Numbered from the stretch's first letter, positions 41,039 to 51,054 are shown. The stretch is 53,257 bases of DNA from Gordonia sp. UBA5067 (GCF_002414845.1 NZ_DIAX01000045.1:116006-169262); one strand, 5' to 3'. Notes: a model not told the origin generated them from the sequence alone. Numbers and translations: made by a program.

Positions 41039-42277
41039 TCACAGTTCGCGGACGCTGATCGCGAACCCCGCCGCCGTGAGCCGATCGGTGAGCGCATCGC
41101 CCATGGCGACCGCCGGGGTGAGGACACCGGCGCGATCGGGAAGCCGGTCGCGGTCGAGGGCCAGCGCGAGCGCTGACTCGCCCAGCATGACCGCCGTTGC
41201 TTTGTAGCCGGGGTCGCCCTGGGCGACCATCTCGCTGCGATAGCGGCGTCCCGACGATGTCGTCGTGAAGGTCTGGACCGTGAAATGACCCTTGTCGCGT
41301 GCCTTTTCACTCGGGCCCTCGCCGGGCTTGGGCAGGACGCGGTCCAACAGTTTGCGAGTTGGTTTGAAAGACATCGCCCCCAGCCCGATACCCAGTCCGG
41401 CCGCGACGACTGCGGAGGCGATGGTGGACACGATCGGTACGGCGCCGACCGACATCGCCTCGCCGTACCGGAAGGCCGGGCCATAGTCGAGTAGCGCGTT
41501 GGAGCGCCGCACGATCCGGGTGTTGAACGAACTCATGAAGAACGGTGCCAGGGTGCCGCGCAACGAGGGGTCGACGCTGGCGGCCCGCACGAGTGCGGCG
41601 TCACTCGGCTCAGCGCGTCGATCCCCGCGTGCGAGTTCGCCCGGGCCGGACGAGAGTGCCTGCGGGTTGAGCAGAATCGACCGGGTCGACGCATCGTGCG
41701 CCTGTTCGGCGATCACCCGGATCGAATCGACGGTGCCGCCCGAGGCGGCGCCGCGCATCGAGATCACAACCATCGTCGTGGTGCCCAGGGTGCCGGCGCC
41801 ATCGGCCTCCGCTCGGCGGTACAGACCGTACGCGCCGAGATCGGATGGGACGGAGTCGAAGCCACACGCGTGCACGATCCGCGCACCGGTCGACGCGGCG
41901 GTGTCGCCGACCTTGTCGATGGAGTAGCGGACGAACGGGACCTCGCCGGTGAGATCGACGTAGTCGGTGCCCGCACTCGCAGCAGCGGTAACCAGGGCCT
42001 CGCCATATCGCAGATACGGGCCGACAGTCGTGCAGACGACCTGGGTGCGGGCGACCATCGCGTCCAACGTGGACGGCCGGTCGGCGTCGGCGACGATGAG
42101 TGGCCACGTCGCCGCACGCTTGCCGAGTCGCCTGCGGACGGCGGTGAGTTTGACCTCTGAGCGTCCCGCCAGCGCGACTCGCGTGCCGCTCGGCGCGGCA
42201 TCGGCAAGGTAGCGGGCGGTCAGCTCACCAACGAAACCGGTGGCGCCGAAGACAACGATGTCGAACTCGCGGCTCAT
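41039..42277 (-). CDS. Saccharopine dehydrogenase-like/trans-acting enoyl reductase family protein (Rv2449c-like)
   Basis: Protein of 412 residues. The N-terminal Rossmann motif is DIVVFGATGFVGELTARYL. It continues with VALAGRSEVKLTAVRRRLG, VVCTTVGPYLRYGEALV, and YVDLTGEVPFVRYSID, the typical order for this family. A hydrophobic segment around AVPIVSTIASAVVAAGLGIGLG suggests membrane contact. Relatives in mycobacteria reduce enoyl groups of polyketide lipids or are unassigned. TACGCT lies 6 nt before its ATG, supporting a leaderless transcript and this start. Confidence 0.87.
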   Translation of the reverse strand: MSREFDIVVFGATGFVGELTARYLADAAPSGTRVALAGRSEVKLTAVRRRLGKRAATWPLIVADADRPSTLDAMVARTQVVCTTVGPYLRYGEALVTAAASAGTDYVDLTGEVPFVRYSIDKVGDTAASTGARIVHACGFDSVPSDLGAYGLYRRAEADGAGTLGTTTMVVISMRGAASGGTVDSIRVIAEQAHDASTRSILLNPQALSSGPGELARGDRRAEPSDAALVRAASVDPSLRGTLAPFFMSSFNTRIVRRSNALLDYGPAFRYGEAMSVGAVPIVSTIASAVVAAGLGIGLGAMSFKPTRKLLDRVLPKPGEGPSEKARDKGHFTVQTFTTTSSGRRYRSEMVAQGDPGYKATAVMLGESALALALDRDRLPDRAGVLTPAVAMGDALTDRLTAAGFAISVREL

Positions 42278-42306
42278 AGTGCCAGCGTAGCCGCTCTGCC
42301 CGGCGG

Positions 42307-42924
42307 TCAGGTGGCCCGGGCGACGCCAATCGACAGGGCGCCGAAGGCCTTCGGCGCCCCCGTCGCGTAATACTGCTCGAGCTCGACCGGATCCCAACCT
42401 GATTCGGTCAGCAACGCCGGGATGTCGCGGGTGAGGTGACATCCGCCGCCCAGGCGCTTCTGTGCCGGCTCGATCCGGCGTTGCCATCGGCGCACCTTCT
42501 CATCGGGGGCGCTGCCGTGTTCCAAGAAGTGCAGCGTCCCGCCCGGCTTCACAACGCGGCGCAGCTCGGCCAGGGCGGCGGGAAGATCCGGGATGGTGCA
42601 CATCGTGTAGGTGGACAATGCCGCGTCAAAGGAGTCGTCGGCGAAGGGGAGCCGCTGACCGTCGAGGCCGCCGCGGGTGATGGGTATCGGACTGTCCGCG
42701 ACGGCGTCTTCGGCCATTGCCCAGGCAGTGTCGGACGGCTCGATCGCCATCACCGAGGTCACGTCGGCGGGATAGCAGCCGACGTTGGAGCCCGAGCCGA
42801 ACCCGATTTCGACGATATCGCCGTGCAGACCGGCTGTCGCGGTGCGCCGGACCTTGCGCATCGCCGGCATCCCGCAGGTGAATTTCACGATGTGCGGCAG
42901 GATTCGATCCTCGTAACAGCCCAT
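42307..42924 (-). CDS. Class I SAM-dependent methyltransferase
   Basis: Protein of 205 residues from the ATG at 42924. It opens MGCYEDRILPHIVKFTCGM. SAM motif I is VEIGFGSGSNVGCYP, with an acidic end of strand beta 2 in VMAIEPSD. Motif IV-type segments AALSTYTMCTIPDLPAALAEL and the post-motif LRRVVKPGGTLHFLEHG follow. It resembles UbiE/small phospholipid-type methyltransferases, but MenG is encoded elsewhere here. Substrate unknown. An ATG at 42981 could add 19 residues. Confidence 0.85.
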   Translation of the reverse strand: MGCYEDRILPHIVKFTCGMPAMRKVRRTATAGLHGDIVEIGFGSGSNVGCYPADVTSVMAIEPSDTAWAMAEDAVADSPIPITRGGLDGQRLPFADDSFDAALSTYTMCTIPDLPAALAELRRVVKPGGTLHFLEHGSAPDEKVRRWQRRIEPAQKRLGGGCHLTRDIPALLTESGWDPVELEQYYATGAPKAFGALSIGVARAT

Positions 42925-43050
42925 GGGTCGATTGTGCCCCGATGGTGCCGCAAGTCCCGCAGCACCATTGTCATAGGGCATCCCCGATCGGCGCTGCGCG
43001 ATGACATTGGCGCTGCCCGGGCCATTGTGAGTGCGTGACAGACTGGGTCC

Positions 43051-44694
43051 ATGCCACTCAATCCGTCGACGCTGCAGGGCCGGGTCATCGTTGACGAAAT
43101 GATCCGGGACGGGGTGACCGAGGCGGTGCTGTGTCCCGGATCGCGCAACGCGCCCCTCGCGTTCGCGCTGCACGCCGCCGACGCCGCCGGGCGGCTCCGA
43201 CTGCACGTGCGGATCGACGAGCGGTCGGCCGGCTTCCTCGCCCTCGGCCTCGCGGTGGCCTCCCAGCGTCCGGTCCCGATCGTCTTGACCAGTGGAACCG
43301 CCGTCGCCAATGTCAGTCCGGCGGTGTTCGAGGCGAACTACGCGCGGATCCCGCTCGTCGTGGTCAGCGCCAACCGGCCGTACGAACTACTCGGATCCGG
43401 TGCCAATCAGACGGTCGAGCAGTTCGGCCTGTTCGGCACCCAGGTGCGCGCGGCCATCAGCATCGGACTGGCCGAGGACGGTGTGGACACCAACAGCCAG
43501 TGGCGCTCGGCCGTCGGGCGCGTGCTGGCGGCGGCCCGGGGCGCCCGCACGGGCAACGCCGGACCGGTCCAGTTCGACATTCCATTGCGCGAGCCCCTGG
43601 TCCCCGGTCCGGGGACGGCGGTCGACGACGACCTTGCCGGGTTCGGCGGCCGCGAGGACGGACTGCCGTGGACACAGGCTCCCGCGGGCCGGCTCGACAT
43701 CCCCGTGGCGGTCGACCTGAGCCTCGACACGGTCGTCGTCGCCGGGCACGGGTCCGGCGTCAACCCCGAGTTGGCCGGTCTTCCGACCGTTGCCGAGCCC
43801 ACGGCGCCTCGGCCGGCCGTGCCACTGCATCCGCTGGCGCTGGGCGGGATCAAGCCGCACCAGGCCATCATTTGCGGCCGGCCTACTCTGCACCGCGGGG
43901 TGGCGCGCCTGCTGGCCGATCCGCAGGTCCGCGTTCACGCGATCACCACGGGCCCGCGCTGGCCCGACGTTTCGGGCAACGTCTACTCAACCGGCACCCG
44001 GGTCGAACCGGCGGGTGCGCCCGGTGCCGGCTGGCTGGCGCAGTGTGCGACCGAGAACGACCGGGCGGTCGACGCGGTCGCCCGGGTCCTCGCCCAAACG
44101 CCGTCGACTACCGGCCTGCACGTCGCGGTCGCCGTCGCCGGCGCTGTCGGGCCGGGCCGCCAATTGTTCCTCGGCGCCTCCAATCCGATTCGCGATGTCG
44201 CCCTGGCGGGCACCGTCGGCGAGCAGGTCCGGGTGCTGTCGAATCGGGGGGTCGCCGGGATCGACGGTGCGAACTCGACGGCGATCGGCGTCGCGCTGGC
44301 CGGCGGGCCGACCGTTGCACTGCTCGGCGACCTCACCTTCATCCACGACTCGACCGGATTGATCATCGGTCCCGACGAGCCCACCCCGGCCGACTTGCGC
44401 ATCGTCGTCGCCAATGACGACGGCGGAGGAATTTTCGGCCTCCTCGAACAGGGCGACCCGCGCTTTCAGGGAGACGCCTATGCGGGCGCATACGAGCGAA
44501 TTTTCGGCACCCCGCATCGCACCGATCTCGCCGCGTTGTGCGCCGGCATGCACGTCGCGCATCGCCGCGTGCCCGTCGATGGGCTCCGCGCGGCGCTCAC
44601 CGGTCCGGCGGCGGGGATCCAGGTCCTGGAAGTCGCCACCGACCGCACCGGTCTGCGGGGCGTCCATGAGAGCATCGCGGCCGCGCTGGCGTAG
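43051..44694 (+). CDS. menD: SEPHCHC synthase (menaquinone synthesis)
   Basis: ThDP enzyme joining isochorismate and 2-oxoglutarate. It has 547 residues. Motifs are [16 protein letters not shown] near the N-terminus, the ThDP Glu region within [18 protein letters not shown], the ThDP-Mg motif [13 protein letters not shown], and [20 protein letters not shown]. The isochorismate pocket region is intact. The ATG at 43051 is preceded 6 nt by CAGACT, a weak -10. It is the first committed menaquinone step after isochorismate. Confidence 0.96.
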   Translation: MPLNPSTLQGRVIVDEMIRDGVTEAVLCPGSRNAPLAFALHAADAAGRLRLHVRIDERSAGFLALGLAVASQRPVPIVLTSGTAVANVSPAVFEANYARIPLVVVSANRPYELLGSGANQTVEQFGLFGTQVRAAISIGLAEDGVDTNSQWRSAVGRVLAAARGARTGNAGPVQFDIPLREPLVPGPGTAVDDDLAGFGGREDGLPWTQAPAGRLDIPVAVDLSLDTVVVAGHGSGVNPELAGLPTVAEPTAPRPAVPLHPLALGGIKPHQAIICGRPTLHRGVARLLADPQVRVHAITTGPRWPDVSGNVYSTGTRVEPAGAPGAGWLAQCATENDRAVDAVARVLAQTPSTTGLHVAVAVAGAVGPGRQLFLGASNPIRDVALAGTVGEQVRVLSNRGVAGIDGANSTAIGVALAGGPTVALLGDLTFIHDSTGLIIGPDEPTPADLRIVVANDDGGGIFGLLEQGDPRFQGDAYAGAYERIFGTPHRTDLAALCAGMHVAHRRVPVDGLRAALTGPAAGIQVLEVATDRTGLRGVHESIAAALA

Positions 44695-44717
44695 CAGCGC
44701 CCCGGTAGCCTGGAGTC

Positions 44718-45179
44718 ATGAATCCGACCGCGCAGCGCATCGTGCAGGTCGCGCTGCTGGTGGTCGGCACAATCCTGACCCTGATGGCGGTCTTCCTGTT
44801 TGCCGGATGCGTCAAGAACGACGCGCGGATCAATGCGAACAAGGCTGTTGCGGTTGCCGAGGTGTCCGCAGCGGACCGGCTGCACGCCGCAGTCGGCTTC
44901 TTCACTCCCGACGGGAAGTTTCACAGCCCGCAACTCGGCCTGCTGTACCCGACGGAGCTTTCGCTGGGGGAGCGGATCTCGGTGGACTATGACGCCTCCA
45001 ATCCCGACGGGCTGGTGCGCCCGACCGGCCGCAGCGCGTCCCTGGCCGTGATCCCGGTGCTGTCGGTGATCGTCGGCGGCTGGGCGGTCGTGGCCGGGCT
45101 GATGGTGCTCGTGGCCGAACTCGGGCGCCGCGGGCGGGGCGCGCACACGGCGGTCCGCGCGCAGCTCCCGTCACACTGA
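44718..45179 (+). CDS. DUF3592-type two-span membrane protein (Rv0556-like)
   Basis: Protein of 153 residues. The first membrane segment is VQVALLVVGTILTLMAVFLFAG and the second VIPVLSVIVGGWAVVAGLMVLV. In between is an extracytoplasmic beta-rich loop (ADRLHAAVGFFTPDGKFHSPQ) with the DUF3592 pattern. TAGCCT lies 6 nt before the ATG, so the mRNA is probably leaderless. Function unknown; located between menD and the mannosyltransferase, as in M. tuberculosis. Confidence 0.8.
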   Translation: MNPTAQRIVQVALLVVGTILTLMAVFLFAGCVKNDARINANKAVAVAEVSAADRLHAAVGFFTPDGKFHSPQLGLLYPTELSLGERISVDYDASNPDGLVRPTGRSASLAVIPVLSVIVGGWAVVAGLMVLVAELGRRGRGAHTAVRAQLPSH

Positions 45180-45274
45180 ATGCCGTTCGGCGCCAACACG
45201 AATTCGCTGTTCGTTCACCGCGATTTCGCGTTCGCACCATCGATGGGCCGCACGCGCCGCGAAAACTGAGGACC

Positions 45275-46450
45275 ATGCGAGTGGCTATTGTTTCGGAAAG
45301 CTTCCTCCCGCAGGTCAACGGTGTGACCAACTCGGTTCTGCGCGTCGTCGATCATCTTGAGGACCACGGGCACGAGGCGCTCATCGTCGCGCCGGATACC
45401 CCGCGCGGCGAGGCGTCGGGGCCGACGCGGGTGGGCCGTGGCACGCCGGTGCACCACGTCCCGGCAATCATGTTCCCCGGGGTCCGGTCGCTGCCGGTCG
45501 GCGTCCCCACCCCGAAGGTCCACCGCGCGCTGCGCGAATTCAACCCCGACATCGTCCACCTCGCATCACCGTTCGTCCTCGGCGGTGCCGGTGCATACGC
45601 AGCGCACCGGCTCGACTTGCCGACGGTCGCGGTGTTCCAGACCGATGTCGCCGGCTTCGCAGCCAGCTACCGGGCCGGCATCGCCTCGCGCGCGGCATGG
45701 CGTTACCTGCGCCGATTGCACTCGTCCTGTGATCGCACGCTCGCGCCGTCGTCGTCGAGTGCCGCCGACTTGCGCGCACACGGCATCCCCCGTGTTCACC
45801 GCTGGGGCCGGGGGGTGGACCTGGCGCAGTTCGGCCCGGAACATGCCGATGCCGACCTGATCGCCCAATGGACGGGAGCCAGTCACGACGACGACCGGGA
45901 ACGCAAGCTGATCGTCGGCTTTGTCGGACGCCTCGCGCCGGAGAAGGATGTGCACAAACTGGCGCCCCTGGTGCGGGACCCGTCGGTCCAACTCGTCATC
46001 GTCGGCGACGGTCCGCAGCGTGACAAGCTCGCCCAGCAGTTGCCCGGCGCGATCTTCACCGGCGCGCTGTACGGTGCCGAACTGGCGCGGGCCTACGCCA
46101 GCTTCGATGTTTTCGTCCACGCCGGTCGCCACGAGACGTTCTGCCAGACCATCCAGGAGGCGATGGCCAGCGGCGTGCCGGTCATCGGGCCGCTCGCGGG
46201 TGGTCCTCGCGACTTGATCGCCCACTGCCGCACCGGCTTCCTGCTCGATCCCGACCAGTTCGAAGCCGGCCTCCCCGGTGCCCTCGAGGCCCTGCGCGAC
46301 CCGGCGACCCGGGCGCGGTTCGGCGGATCGGGGCTGGCCTGGGTGCGCACGCGGACGTGGGCCTCGGTGTGCGACGAGCTGCTCGGACATTATCGGGCCG
46401 CCGTCGGCGAACGTGCGGCCAGCAGCGCTGCCGGGCAGCTGGCCAGCTGA
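45275..46450 (+). CDS. mgtA: GT4-family mannosyltransferase (MgtA/PimB-like)
   Basis: Protein of 391 residues with the GT-B fold. The N-terminal domain opens MRVAIVSESFLPQVNGVTNSV. The C-terminal domain has FVGRLAPEKDVHKLAPLV, VIVGDGPQRDKL, and the EX7E motif HETFCQTIQEAMASGVPVIG. This matches Rv0557, an alpha-mannosyltransferase acting on glycolipid precursors of lipomannan. Donor is probably GDP-mannose and the site is the inner membrane face. The start has GAGGA upstream. Confidence 0.9.
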   Translation: MRVAIVSESFLPQVNGVTNSVLRVVDHLEDHGHEALIVAPDTPRGEASGPTRVGRGTPVHHVPAIMFPGVRSLPVGVPTPKVHRALREFNPDIVHLASPFVLGGAGAYAAHRLDLPTVAVFQTDVAGFAASYRAGIASRAAWRYLRRLHSSCDRTLAPSSSSAADLRAHGIPRVHRWGRGVDLAQFGPEHADADLIAQWTGASHDDDRERKLIVGFVGRLAPEKDVHKLAPLVRDPSVQLVIVGDGPQRDKLAQQLPGAIFTGALYGAELARAYASFDVFVHAGRHETFCQTIQEAMASGVPVIGPLAGGPRDLIAHCRTGFLLDPDQFEAGLPGALEALRDPATRARFGGSGLAWVRTRTWASVCDELLGHYRAAVGERAASSAAGQLAS

Positions 46451-46511
46451 CGGTGGCCGTCCACTGCCCGCGACTGGGTGCGGCGCGCCTGCGCCGACTA
46501 CGGTTTGAGGA

Positions 46512-47201
46512 ATGAGCGACGAGCGCGCAGATCTGAGTAAGCGCCCCGAGGATGTGGCCACGATGTTCGACGGCGTGGCCAAGCGCTACGACATCACCAA
46601 CACCGTCCTGTCTTTCGCCCAGGACCGTCGCTGGCGGGCCGCGACGCGGCGCGCCCTCGGGCTGCGCCGTGGCGAGGTGGTTCTCGACCTGGCCGCGGGC
46701 ACCGCCGTGTCAACCGTCGAGCTGGCCAAGAGTGGGGCCCAGGCGGTGGCCGCGGACTTCTCGCTCGGCATGCTCAAAGCCGGCGCGAACCGCGCCGTGC
46801 CGAAGGTCGCGGCGGACGCACTCGCCCTGCCGTTCGCCGACGAGTCCTTCGACGCGGCCACCATCTCCTTCGGGCTGCGCAACGTCAACGACGTCGGCCG
46901 CGCCCTGAGGGAGCTACGCCGGGTCTTGCGCCCGGGCGGGCGGCTGGTGATCTGCGAGTTCTCCACCCCGACGTGGGCTCCGTTCCGGACCGTGTACCTG
47001 GAGTACCTGATGAAGGCGCTGCCCGAGGTGGCCACGCGCGTTTCCAGCAATCCGGCGGCCTACGTCTACCTCGCCGAGTCGATACGCGAATGGCCCGACC
47101 AGCAGATGCTGGCCGGGCTGATCCGCGAGGCCGGCTTCCGGGGCGTGCACTGGCACAACCTCACCGGCGGGATCGCGGCCCTACACAGCGCCGTCAAGTA
47201 G
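46512..47201 (+). CDS. menG: Demethylmenaquinone methyltransferase
   Basis: SAM-dependent methyltransferase completing menaquinone; also called ubiE or menH. It has 229 residues. Signature [20 protein letters not shown] is followed by the motif [16 protein letters not shown], and the UbiE motif [21 protein letters not shown] near the end with [12 protein letters not shown]. It has a GAGG ribosome site, and also TACGGT 7 nt before the ATG as a possible leaderless -10. Confidence 0.95.
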   Translation: MSDERADLSKRPEDVATMFDGVAKRYDITNTVLSFAQDRRWRAATRRALGLRRGEVVLDLAAGTAVSTVELAKSGAQAVAADFSLGMLKAGANRAVPKVAADALALPFADESFDAATISFGLRNVNDVGRALRELRRVLRPGGRLVICEFSTPTWAPFRTVYLEYLMKALPEVATRVSSNPAAYVYLAESIREWPDQQMLAGLIREAGFRGVHWHNLTGGIAALHSAVK

Positions 47202-47211
47202 CGTTGGGCGC

Positions 47212-48612
47212 GTGACTCGACCAGGCGGCCGCCACACGCAACCGGTGCAGCACGAGGATGGGCAGCGCAACGTCGTCGTCCACCGGGACCCGCCAACGGC
47301 GCATGGGCATCAGCACGGCGCGGGTCCGGTGCCGATCGGTGCCGCCGCGCGGTGGGTGGTCGTGACGGTGCTGTCCCTCGCGGTGGCCGCCGTCGCCATC
47401 GGCCTGGCGGTGCTGTGGCCGTCGGCGGCGGGCGAACACCCGATCCCCATACAGTTCCGCTCCGCCGACGGTGGGGCGATGCGCACCGATACCGCCACCG
47501 TCGTCGCGCAGGCGCGGGCCGAGTGCCAGAACCCGATGACCGGCGTGGCCGTCGATGCGCCGCAATCGCTGGGCGTGGCGCCCGTGGTCGACGGACCGTG
47601 CTACGCGACGACGGTCCGCCTCGACAGCGGTGCAGACAAGGGCAGGTTCGTCTTGCTGCAGGTCCCGACGAATCGCGCGCAGTCCGGCGACGGCCCGGGC
47701 CAGCCCCGGCTAGACCCGGCCACCGCGGACAATCCGGCACCGGGCCAGCCGACGCTGCGCGTGGACAACACCATCCGGGTCAGCGCGGTGCCCGGTATTG
47801 ACGGGTCGCTCCGTTACAGCTTCTTCGACTTCGCCCGCGGTCCGGCGATCATCGTGTGGGCGATCCTGTTCCTGGTGGCGATCGTCGTCGTCGCGGCGTG
47901 GAAGGGGCTGCGATCGATCATCGGGCTGGTGTTCGCGTTCGCCGTCCTCGGCGTGTTCACCCTGCCGTCGATCCTTAGCGGTCATTCACCGGTGGCGGTG
48001 GCGATCACCTCCTCGGCGCTCATCCTGATCGTGGTGCTCTACCTGGCGCACGGCGTGAGTATGCGGACCTCGGCGGCGTTACTGGGCACCCTGGTCTCGC
48101 TGCTGTTCGCCGGGGTGTTGAGCTGGCTGGCGATCCGCACCATGGATATCGCTGGTCTGTCCGGTGATCAGGCCATGAACCTGCAGTTGTACTCCGGCAC
48201 GATCTCGATGACGGGGCTACTGCTGGCCGGCTTCATCATCGGGGCGCTCGGCGTGCTCAATGATGTGACGATCACGCAGGCGTCGGCGACGTTTGAGCTG
48301 GCAGCGGCCGGCGAACCGTCGCGGCTGGCGACGTTTCGCGCCGCGATGCGGGTGGGTCGCGACCACATTGCGAGCACCGTCTACACCCTTGTCTTCGCCT
48401 ATGCCGGCAGTGCGCTCCCGCTCCTGCTGCTGTTCTCGGTGGCCGCACAGCCGTTCGGCTCGCTGGTCACCACCGATCAGGTGGCGATCGAGTTGGCCCG
48501 CGCCTTCGTCGGCGGTATCGCCATCGCGCTGTCGGTTCCGCTGACGACGGCGGTGGCGGCTGCGCTGGTCACCATCTCCCCGCGCGACGGGGCGGTGCCG
48601 GCCGGCCGGTGA
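47212..48612 (+). CDS. YibE/F-like membrane protein
   Basis: Protein of 466 residues. A cytoplasmic His/Gln-rich head leads to a membrane segment (VVVTVLSLAVAAVAIGLAVLW), then a 120-residue extracytoplasmic domain. Some seven further membrane segments follow: IIVWAILFLVAIVVVAAW, IIGLVFAFAVLGVFTLP, MTGLLLAGFIIGALGVLNDV, VYTLVFAYAGSALPLLLLF and others. The GALGVLNDVTITQASATFEL stretch is the YibE/F hallmark. Function unknown. TAGCGT, overlapping the menG stop, lies 7 nt before its GTG. Confidence 0.87.
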   Translation: MTRPGGRHTQPVQHEDGQRNVVVHRDPPTAHGHQHGAGPVPIGAAARWVVVTVLSLAVAAVAIGLAVLWPSAAGEHPIPIQFRSADGGAMRTDTATVVAQARAECQNPMTGVAVDAPQSLGVAPVVDGPCYATTVRLDSGADKGRFVLLQVPTNRAQSGDGPGQPRLDPATADNPAPGQPTLRVDNTIRVSAVPGIDGSLRYSFFDFARGPAIIVWAILFLVAIVVVAAWKGLRSIIGLVFAFAVLGVFTLPSILSGHSPVAVAITSSALILIVVLYLAHGVSMRTSAALLGTLVSLLFAGVLSWLAIRTMDIAGLSGDQAMNLQLYSGTISMTGLLLAGFIIGALGVLNDVTITQASATFELAAAGEPSRLATFRAAMRVGRDHIASTVYTLVFAYAGSALPLLLLFSVAAQPFGSLVTTDQVAIELARAFVGGIAIALSVPLTTAVAAALVTISPRDGAVPAGR

Positions 48613-48613
48613 T

Positions 48614-48666
48614 GGCCGGGCGGCGCCGCCGGCCGAACCAATCCCGCTCCGCCGGGCATGCCCGGC
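48614..48666. terminator. Two GC-rich palindromes between convergent yibE/F and menJ genes
   Basis: GGCCGGGCGGC/GCCGCCGGCC (48614-48634, one bulged G) and the perfect 16-bp palindrome GCCGGGCATGCCCGGC (48651-48666) fill the 59-bp convergent gap. Together they form a probable two-way terminator. Confidence 0.6.
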
Positions 48667-48671
48667 TTGGG

Positions 48672-49943
48672 CTAGCGGAACGGCGGCCGCTCATCGACGC
48701 GAACCGACATCCGCCCGGCGGTGCGCCAGGCGCGTGCGACGAGGTCAGCGTCCTCGTCGGTGATGAGGTTGCCCATGACGCGCACGACGGTCGACATCAG
48801 CGCGCGTGACCGCAGTCCCGGGCGGCCCAGCAACGGCACCGCCGCGGGCACGGTCAGCATCGCGGCCAGGCGCCGTGCCGCAGAGAATGCGAGCGCATAG
48901 TGCTCGGTCAGCACATCGGGCCACCGCTCGCTGAAGTCGCCGCCGCGGTCGGTGATGAGTTCGACGGCCAGCCGGGCGGTCTCCAGCCCGTAGTCGATGC
49001 CCTCGCCGTTGAGTGGGTTCACACATGCCGCGGCGTCGCCGATCAACATCCAGTTCCGGCCCGCGACGCCGCTGACCGCTCCGCCCATCGGCAACAGCGC
49101 CGAAGCGATCCGCTGCGGTTCCCCGGTGATCTGCCAGTCGTCGCGCACCATCTCCGCGTAGTGGCGCAGCGTCGGGCGGAGTTCGACATGAGCCGGCCGC
49201 CGGGCGGTCGCCAGCGCGCCGACGCCGACATTGAGCGTGCCGTTGCCCAGCGGGAACACCCAGCCGTATCCGGGTAGCAGGGCCCCGTCGGCGCCCCGCA
49301 ACTCCAGGTGCGAGCCCATCCACGGATCATCCGAGCGGGCCGACGACACATAGGCGCGGCCGGCGACTCCATAGGCGGTGTCGCGGTGCCATTGGCGACC
49401 CAGGATCTTACCCAATCCGGAACGCACCCCATCGGCGACGATGACCGTCGACGCCCGGATCGCCCGCCGCCCGGCGGAGCCCTCGACGATGACGGCGGCG
49501 ATCCGGTCGCCAGCCCACTCGACGTCGACGGCCTTGGTGCCCAGGATCATTCGGGCGCCCGCGTCCTGAGCGAAAGCGCGGATCTGTTCGTCAAGCTCCA
49601 GTCGCGTCACCGCGCTGCCGTGATCGGCGAAGCGTTTGCCCGGCCACAGCACCCGCTGATCGGCACCCCAGCCGTGGAGGTGCAGCCCGGCGATGCGCGG
49701 GCGGTCGGCGAGGTAGTCGCCCAGGCCCAGTTCCACCAGCGCGGTGACCGCGCGCGGGGTGAGACCGTCGCCGCACGTCTTATCCCGGGGGAAGGAAGCC
49801 AGGTCGAGCACCGTCACATCGCGTCCGGCGCGGGCCGCGCGGAGGGCGGCAGCCGATCCCGCCGGCCCGGCGCCGACTACGAGGATGTCGGTGGCGTCGA
49901 CAGGTGCCGAGATGCTGGGATCGGCGTCGGTGGAGTGTGTCAC
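48672..49943 (-). CDS. menJ: Menaquinone reductase MenJ (geranylgeranyl reductase family)
   Basis: FAD-dependent enzyme of 423 residues. Motifs are the dinucleotide-binding ILVVGAGPAGSAAALRAARAG, FPRDKTCGDGLTPRAV, IVADGVRSGLGK, and GDAAACVNPLNGEGIDYGLETA. It corresponds to Rv0561c, which saturates the beta-isoprene unit of menaquinone-9. It should act at the membrane on the isoprenoid tail. It is divergent from grcC1, which builds the tail, with a short promoter region between them. Confidence 0.93.
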   Translation of the reverse strand: MTHSTDADPSISAPVDATDILVVGAGPAGSAAALRAARAGRDVTVLDLASFPRDKTCGDGLTPRAVTALVELGLGDYLADRPRIAGLHLHGWGADQRVLWPGKRFADHGSAVTRLELDEQIRAFAQDAGARMILGTKAVDVEWAGDRIAAVIVEGSAGRRAIRASTVIVADGVRSGLGKILGRQWHRDTAYGVAGRAYVSSARSDDPWMGSHLELRGADGALLPGYGWVFPLGNGTLNVGVGALATARRPAHVELRPTLRHYAEMVRDDWQITGEPQRIASALLPMGGAVSGVAGRNWMLIGDAAACVNPLNGEGIDYGLETARLAVELITDRGGDFSERWPDVLTEHYALAFSAARRLAAMLTVPAAVPLLGRPGLRSRALMSTVVRVMGNLITDEDADLVARAWRTAGRMSVRVDERPPFR

Positions 49944-50034
49944 CCGACCAGTATGTCTTGGGCCCTGGTCGGATACGCTCAGCGTGTCGGGCGCGACCGC
50001 GCTGACTCCCCGAAAACTTGTGCAGGTGCATCAC

Positions 50035-51054
50035 GTGAAGTCGACCATCGCCGGCTTGAATCTGGGTTCGGACGAGTTCTCGCTTGCCGTGAAGTCGTCG
50101 TTGGCGCAGGTAGAGGATTTGCTGCTCACCGAGCTCGGGTCGGGAGACGACTTGCTCACCGAGGCGGCCACCCACCTCGCCAAGGCGGGGGGCAAGCGCT
50201 TCCGGCCGATGTTCGCCATTCTCGCCGCCCAGTTCGGACCGCGGCCGGACGCCCCCGAGGTCATCACCGCGGCCACAGTGGTCGAGATGATCCATCTCGC
50301 GACCCTCTACCACGACGACGTGATGGACGAGGCGCCGGTTCGACGCGGTGCACCGTCGGCCAATTCGCGCTGGGGCAATTCGGTGGCCATCCTGTCGGGC
50401 GACTTCCTGTTCGCCCGCGCCTCCCGGTTGGTGTCGACCCTGGGCCCGGAGTCGGTGCTGATCATTGCCGACACATTCGCCGAGTTGGTGACCGGCCAGA
50501 TGCGCGAGACCGTGGGCGTCACTGCGGGCAAGGACCCGATTGAGCACTATCTCAAGGTCGTGTGGGAGAAGACCGGTTCGCTGATCTCCGCCTCCGGCCG
50601 GTTCGGTGCGATGACGTCGCAGGCCGACCCGGAGACGATCGAGCGGCTCGCCCGGCTCGGCGACGTCATCGGCACGGCGTTCCAGGTCTCCGACGACATC
50701 ATTGACATCGCCTCGGTGACCGACGACTCCGGCAAGACACCCGGTACCGACTTGCGGGAAGGCGTGCACACCCTGCCGGTCCTGCTGGCGCTGGCCGACC
50801 ACGACGACACCGCCACCGAGTTGCGCGCGCTCCTCGTCGATGCGCGGACGGGCAAGCCGAGGCCGCTCACCGAGGACGCCGAGGTCGAGCGGGCGCTGGT
50901 GCTCCTCCGGTCGTCCGCCGGAATGGTCGCCGCGCACGAGAGACTGCGCGGGTATCTGCGGGCCGCACAGGATGACCTCGCCCACCTGCCCGCCGGTCCG
51001 GGGCGCGACGCGCTGTCGGATCTGGCCGAGTACACCATCGAGCGCACCGGCTGA
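50035..51054 (+). CDS. grcC1: Polyprenyl diphosphate synthase (GrcC1-like)
   Basis: Trans-prenyl chain synthase, probably for the menaquinone tail. It has 339 residues. Motifs are AKAGGKRFRPMFAILAAQ, the first Asp-rich motif in HLATLYHDDVMDEAPVRRG, GDFLFARAS, LVTGQMRET, and the second in FQVSDDIIDI. The start is uncertain: in-frame GTG codons occur at 49984, 50020, 50026 and 50035. The last has AGGTG 6 nt upstream. The TACGCT -10 at 49974-49979 would fit a leader or a start at 49984. Rv0562 in M. tuberculosis. Confidence 0.93.
   Translation: MKSTIAGLNLGSDEFSLAVKSSLAQVEDLLLTELGSGDDLLTEAATHLAKAGGKRFRPMFAILAAQFGPRPDAPEVITAATVVEMIHLATLYHDDVMDEAPVRRGAPSANSRWGNSVAILSGDFLFARASRLVSTLGPESVLIIADTFAELVTGQMRETVGVTAGKDPIEHYLKVVWEKTGSLISASGRFGAMTSQADPETIERLARLGDVIGTAFQVSDDIIDIASVTDDSGKTPGTDLREGVHTLPVLLALADHDDTATELRALLVDARTGKPRPLTEDAEVERALVLLRSSAGMVAAHERLRGYLRAAQDDLAHLPAGPGRDALSDLAEYTIERTG

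Noticed and set aside
43131..44417. 428-residue frame overlapping menD in another frame
   Set aside because: Arg/Gly-rich shadow of menD without motifs.
45180..45274. GTTCACC/GTTCGC elements upstream of the mannosyltransferase considered as a second PHO-type box
   Set aside because: Spacing does not follow the 11-bp period and the match is weak.
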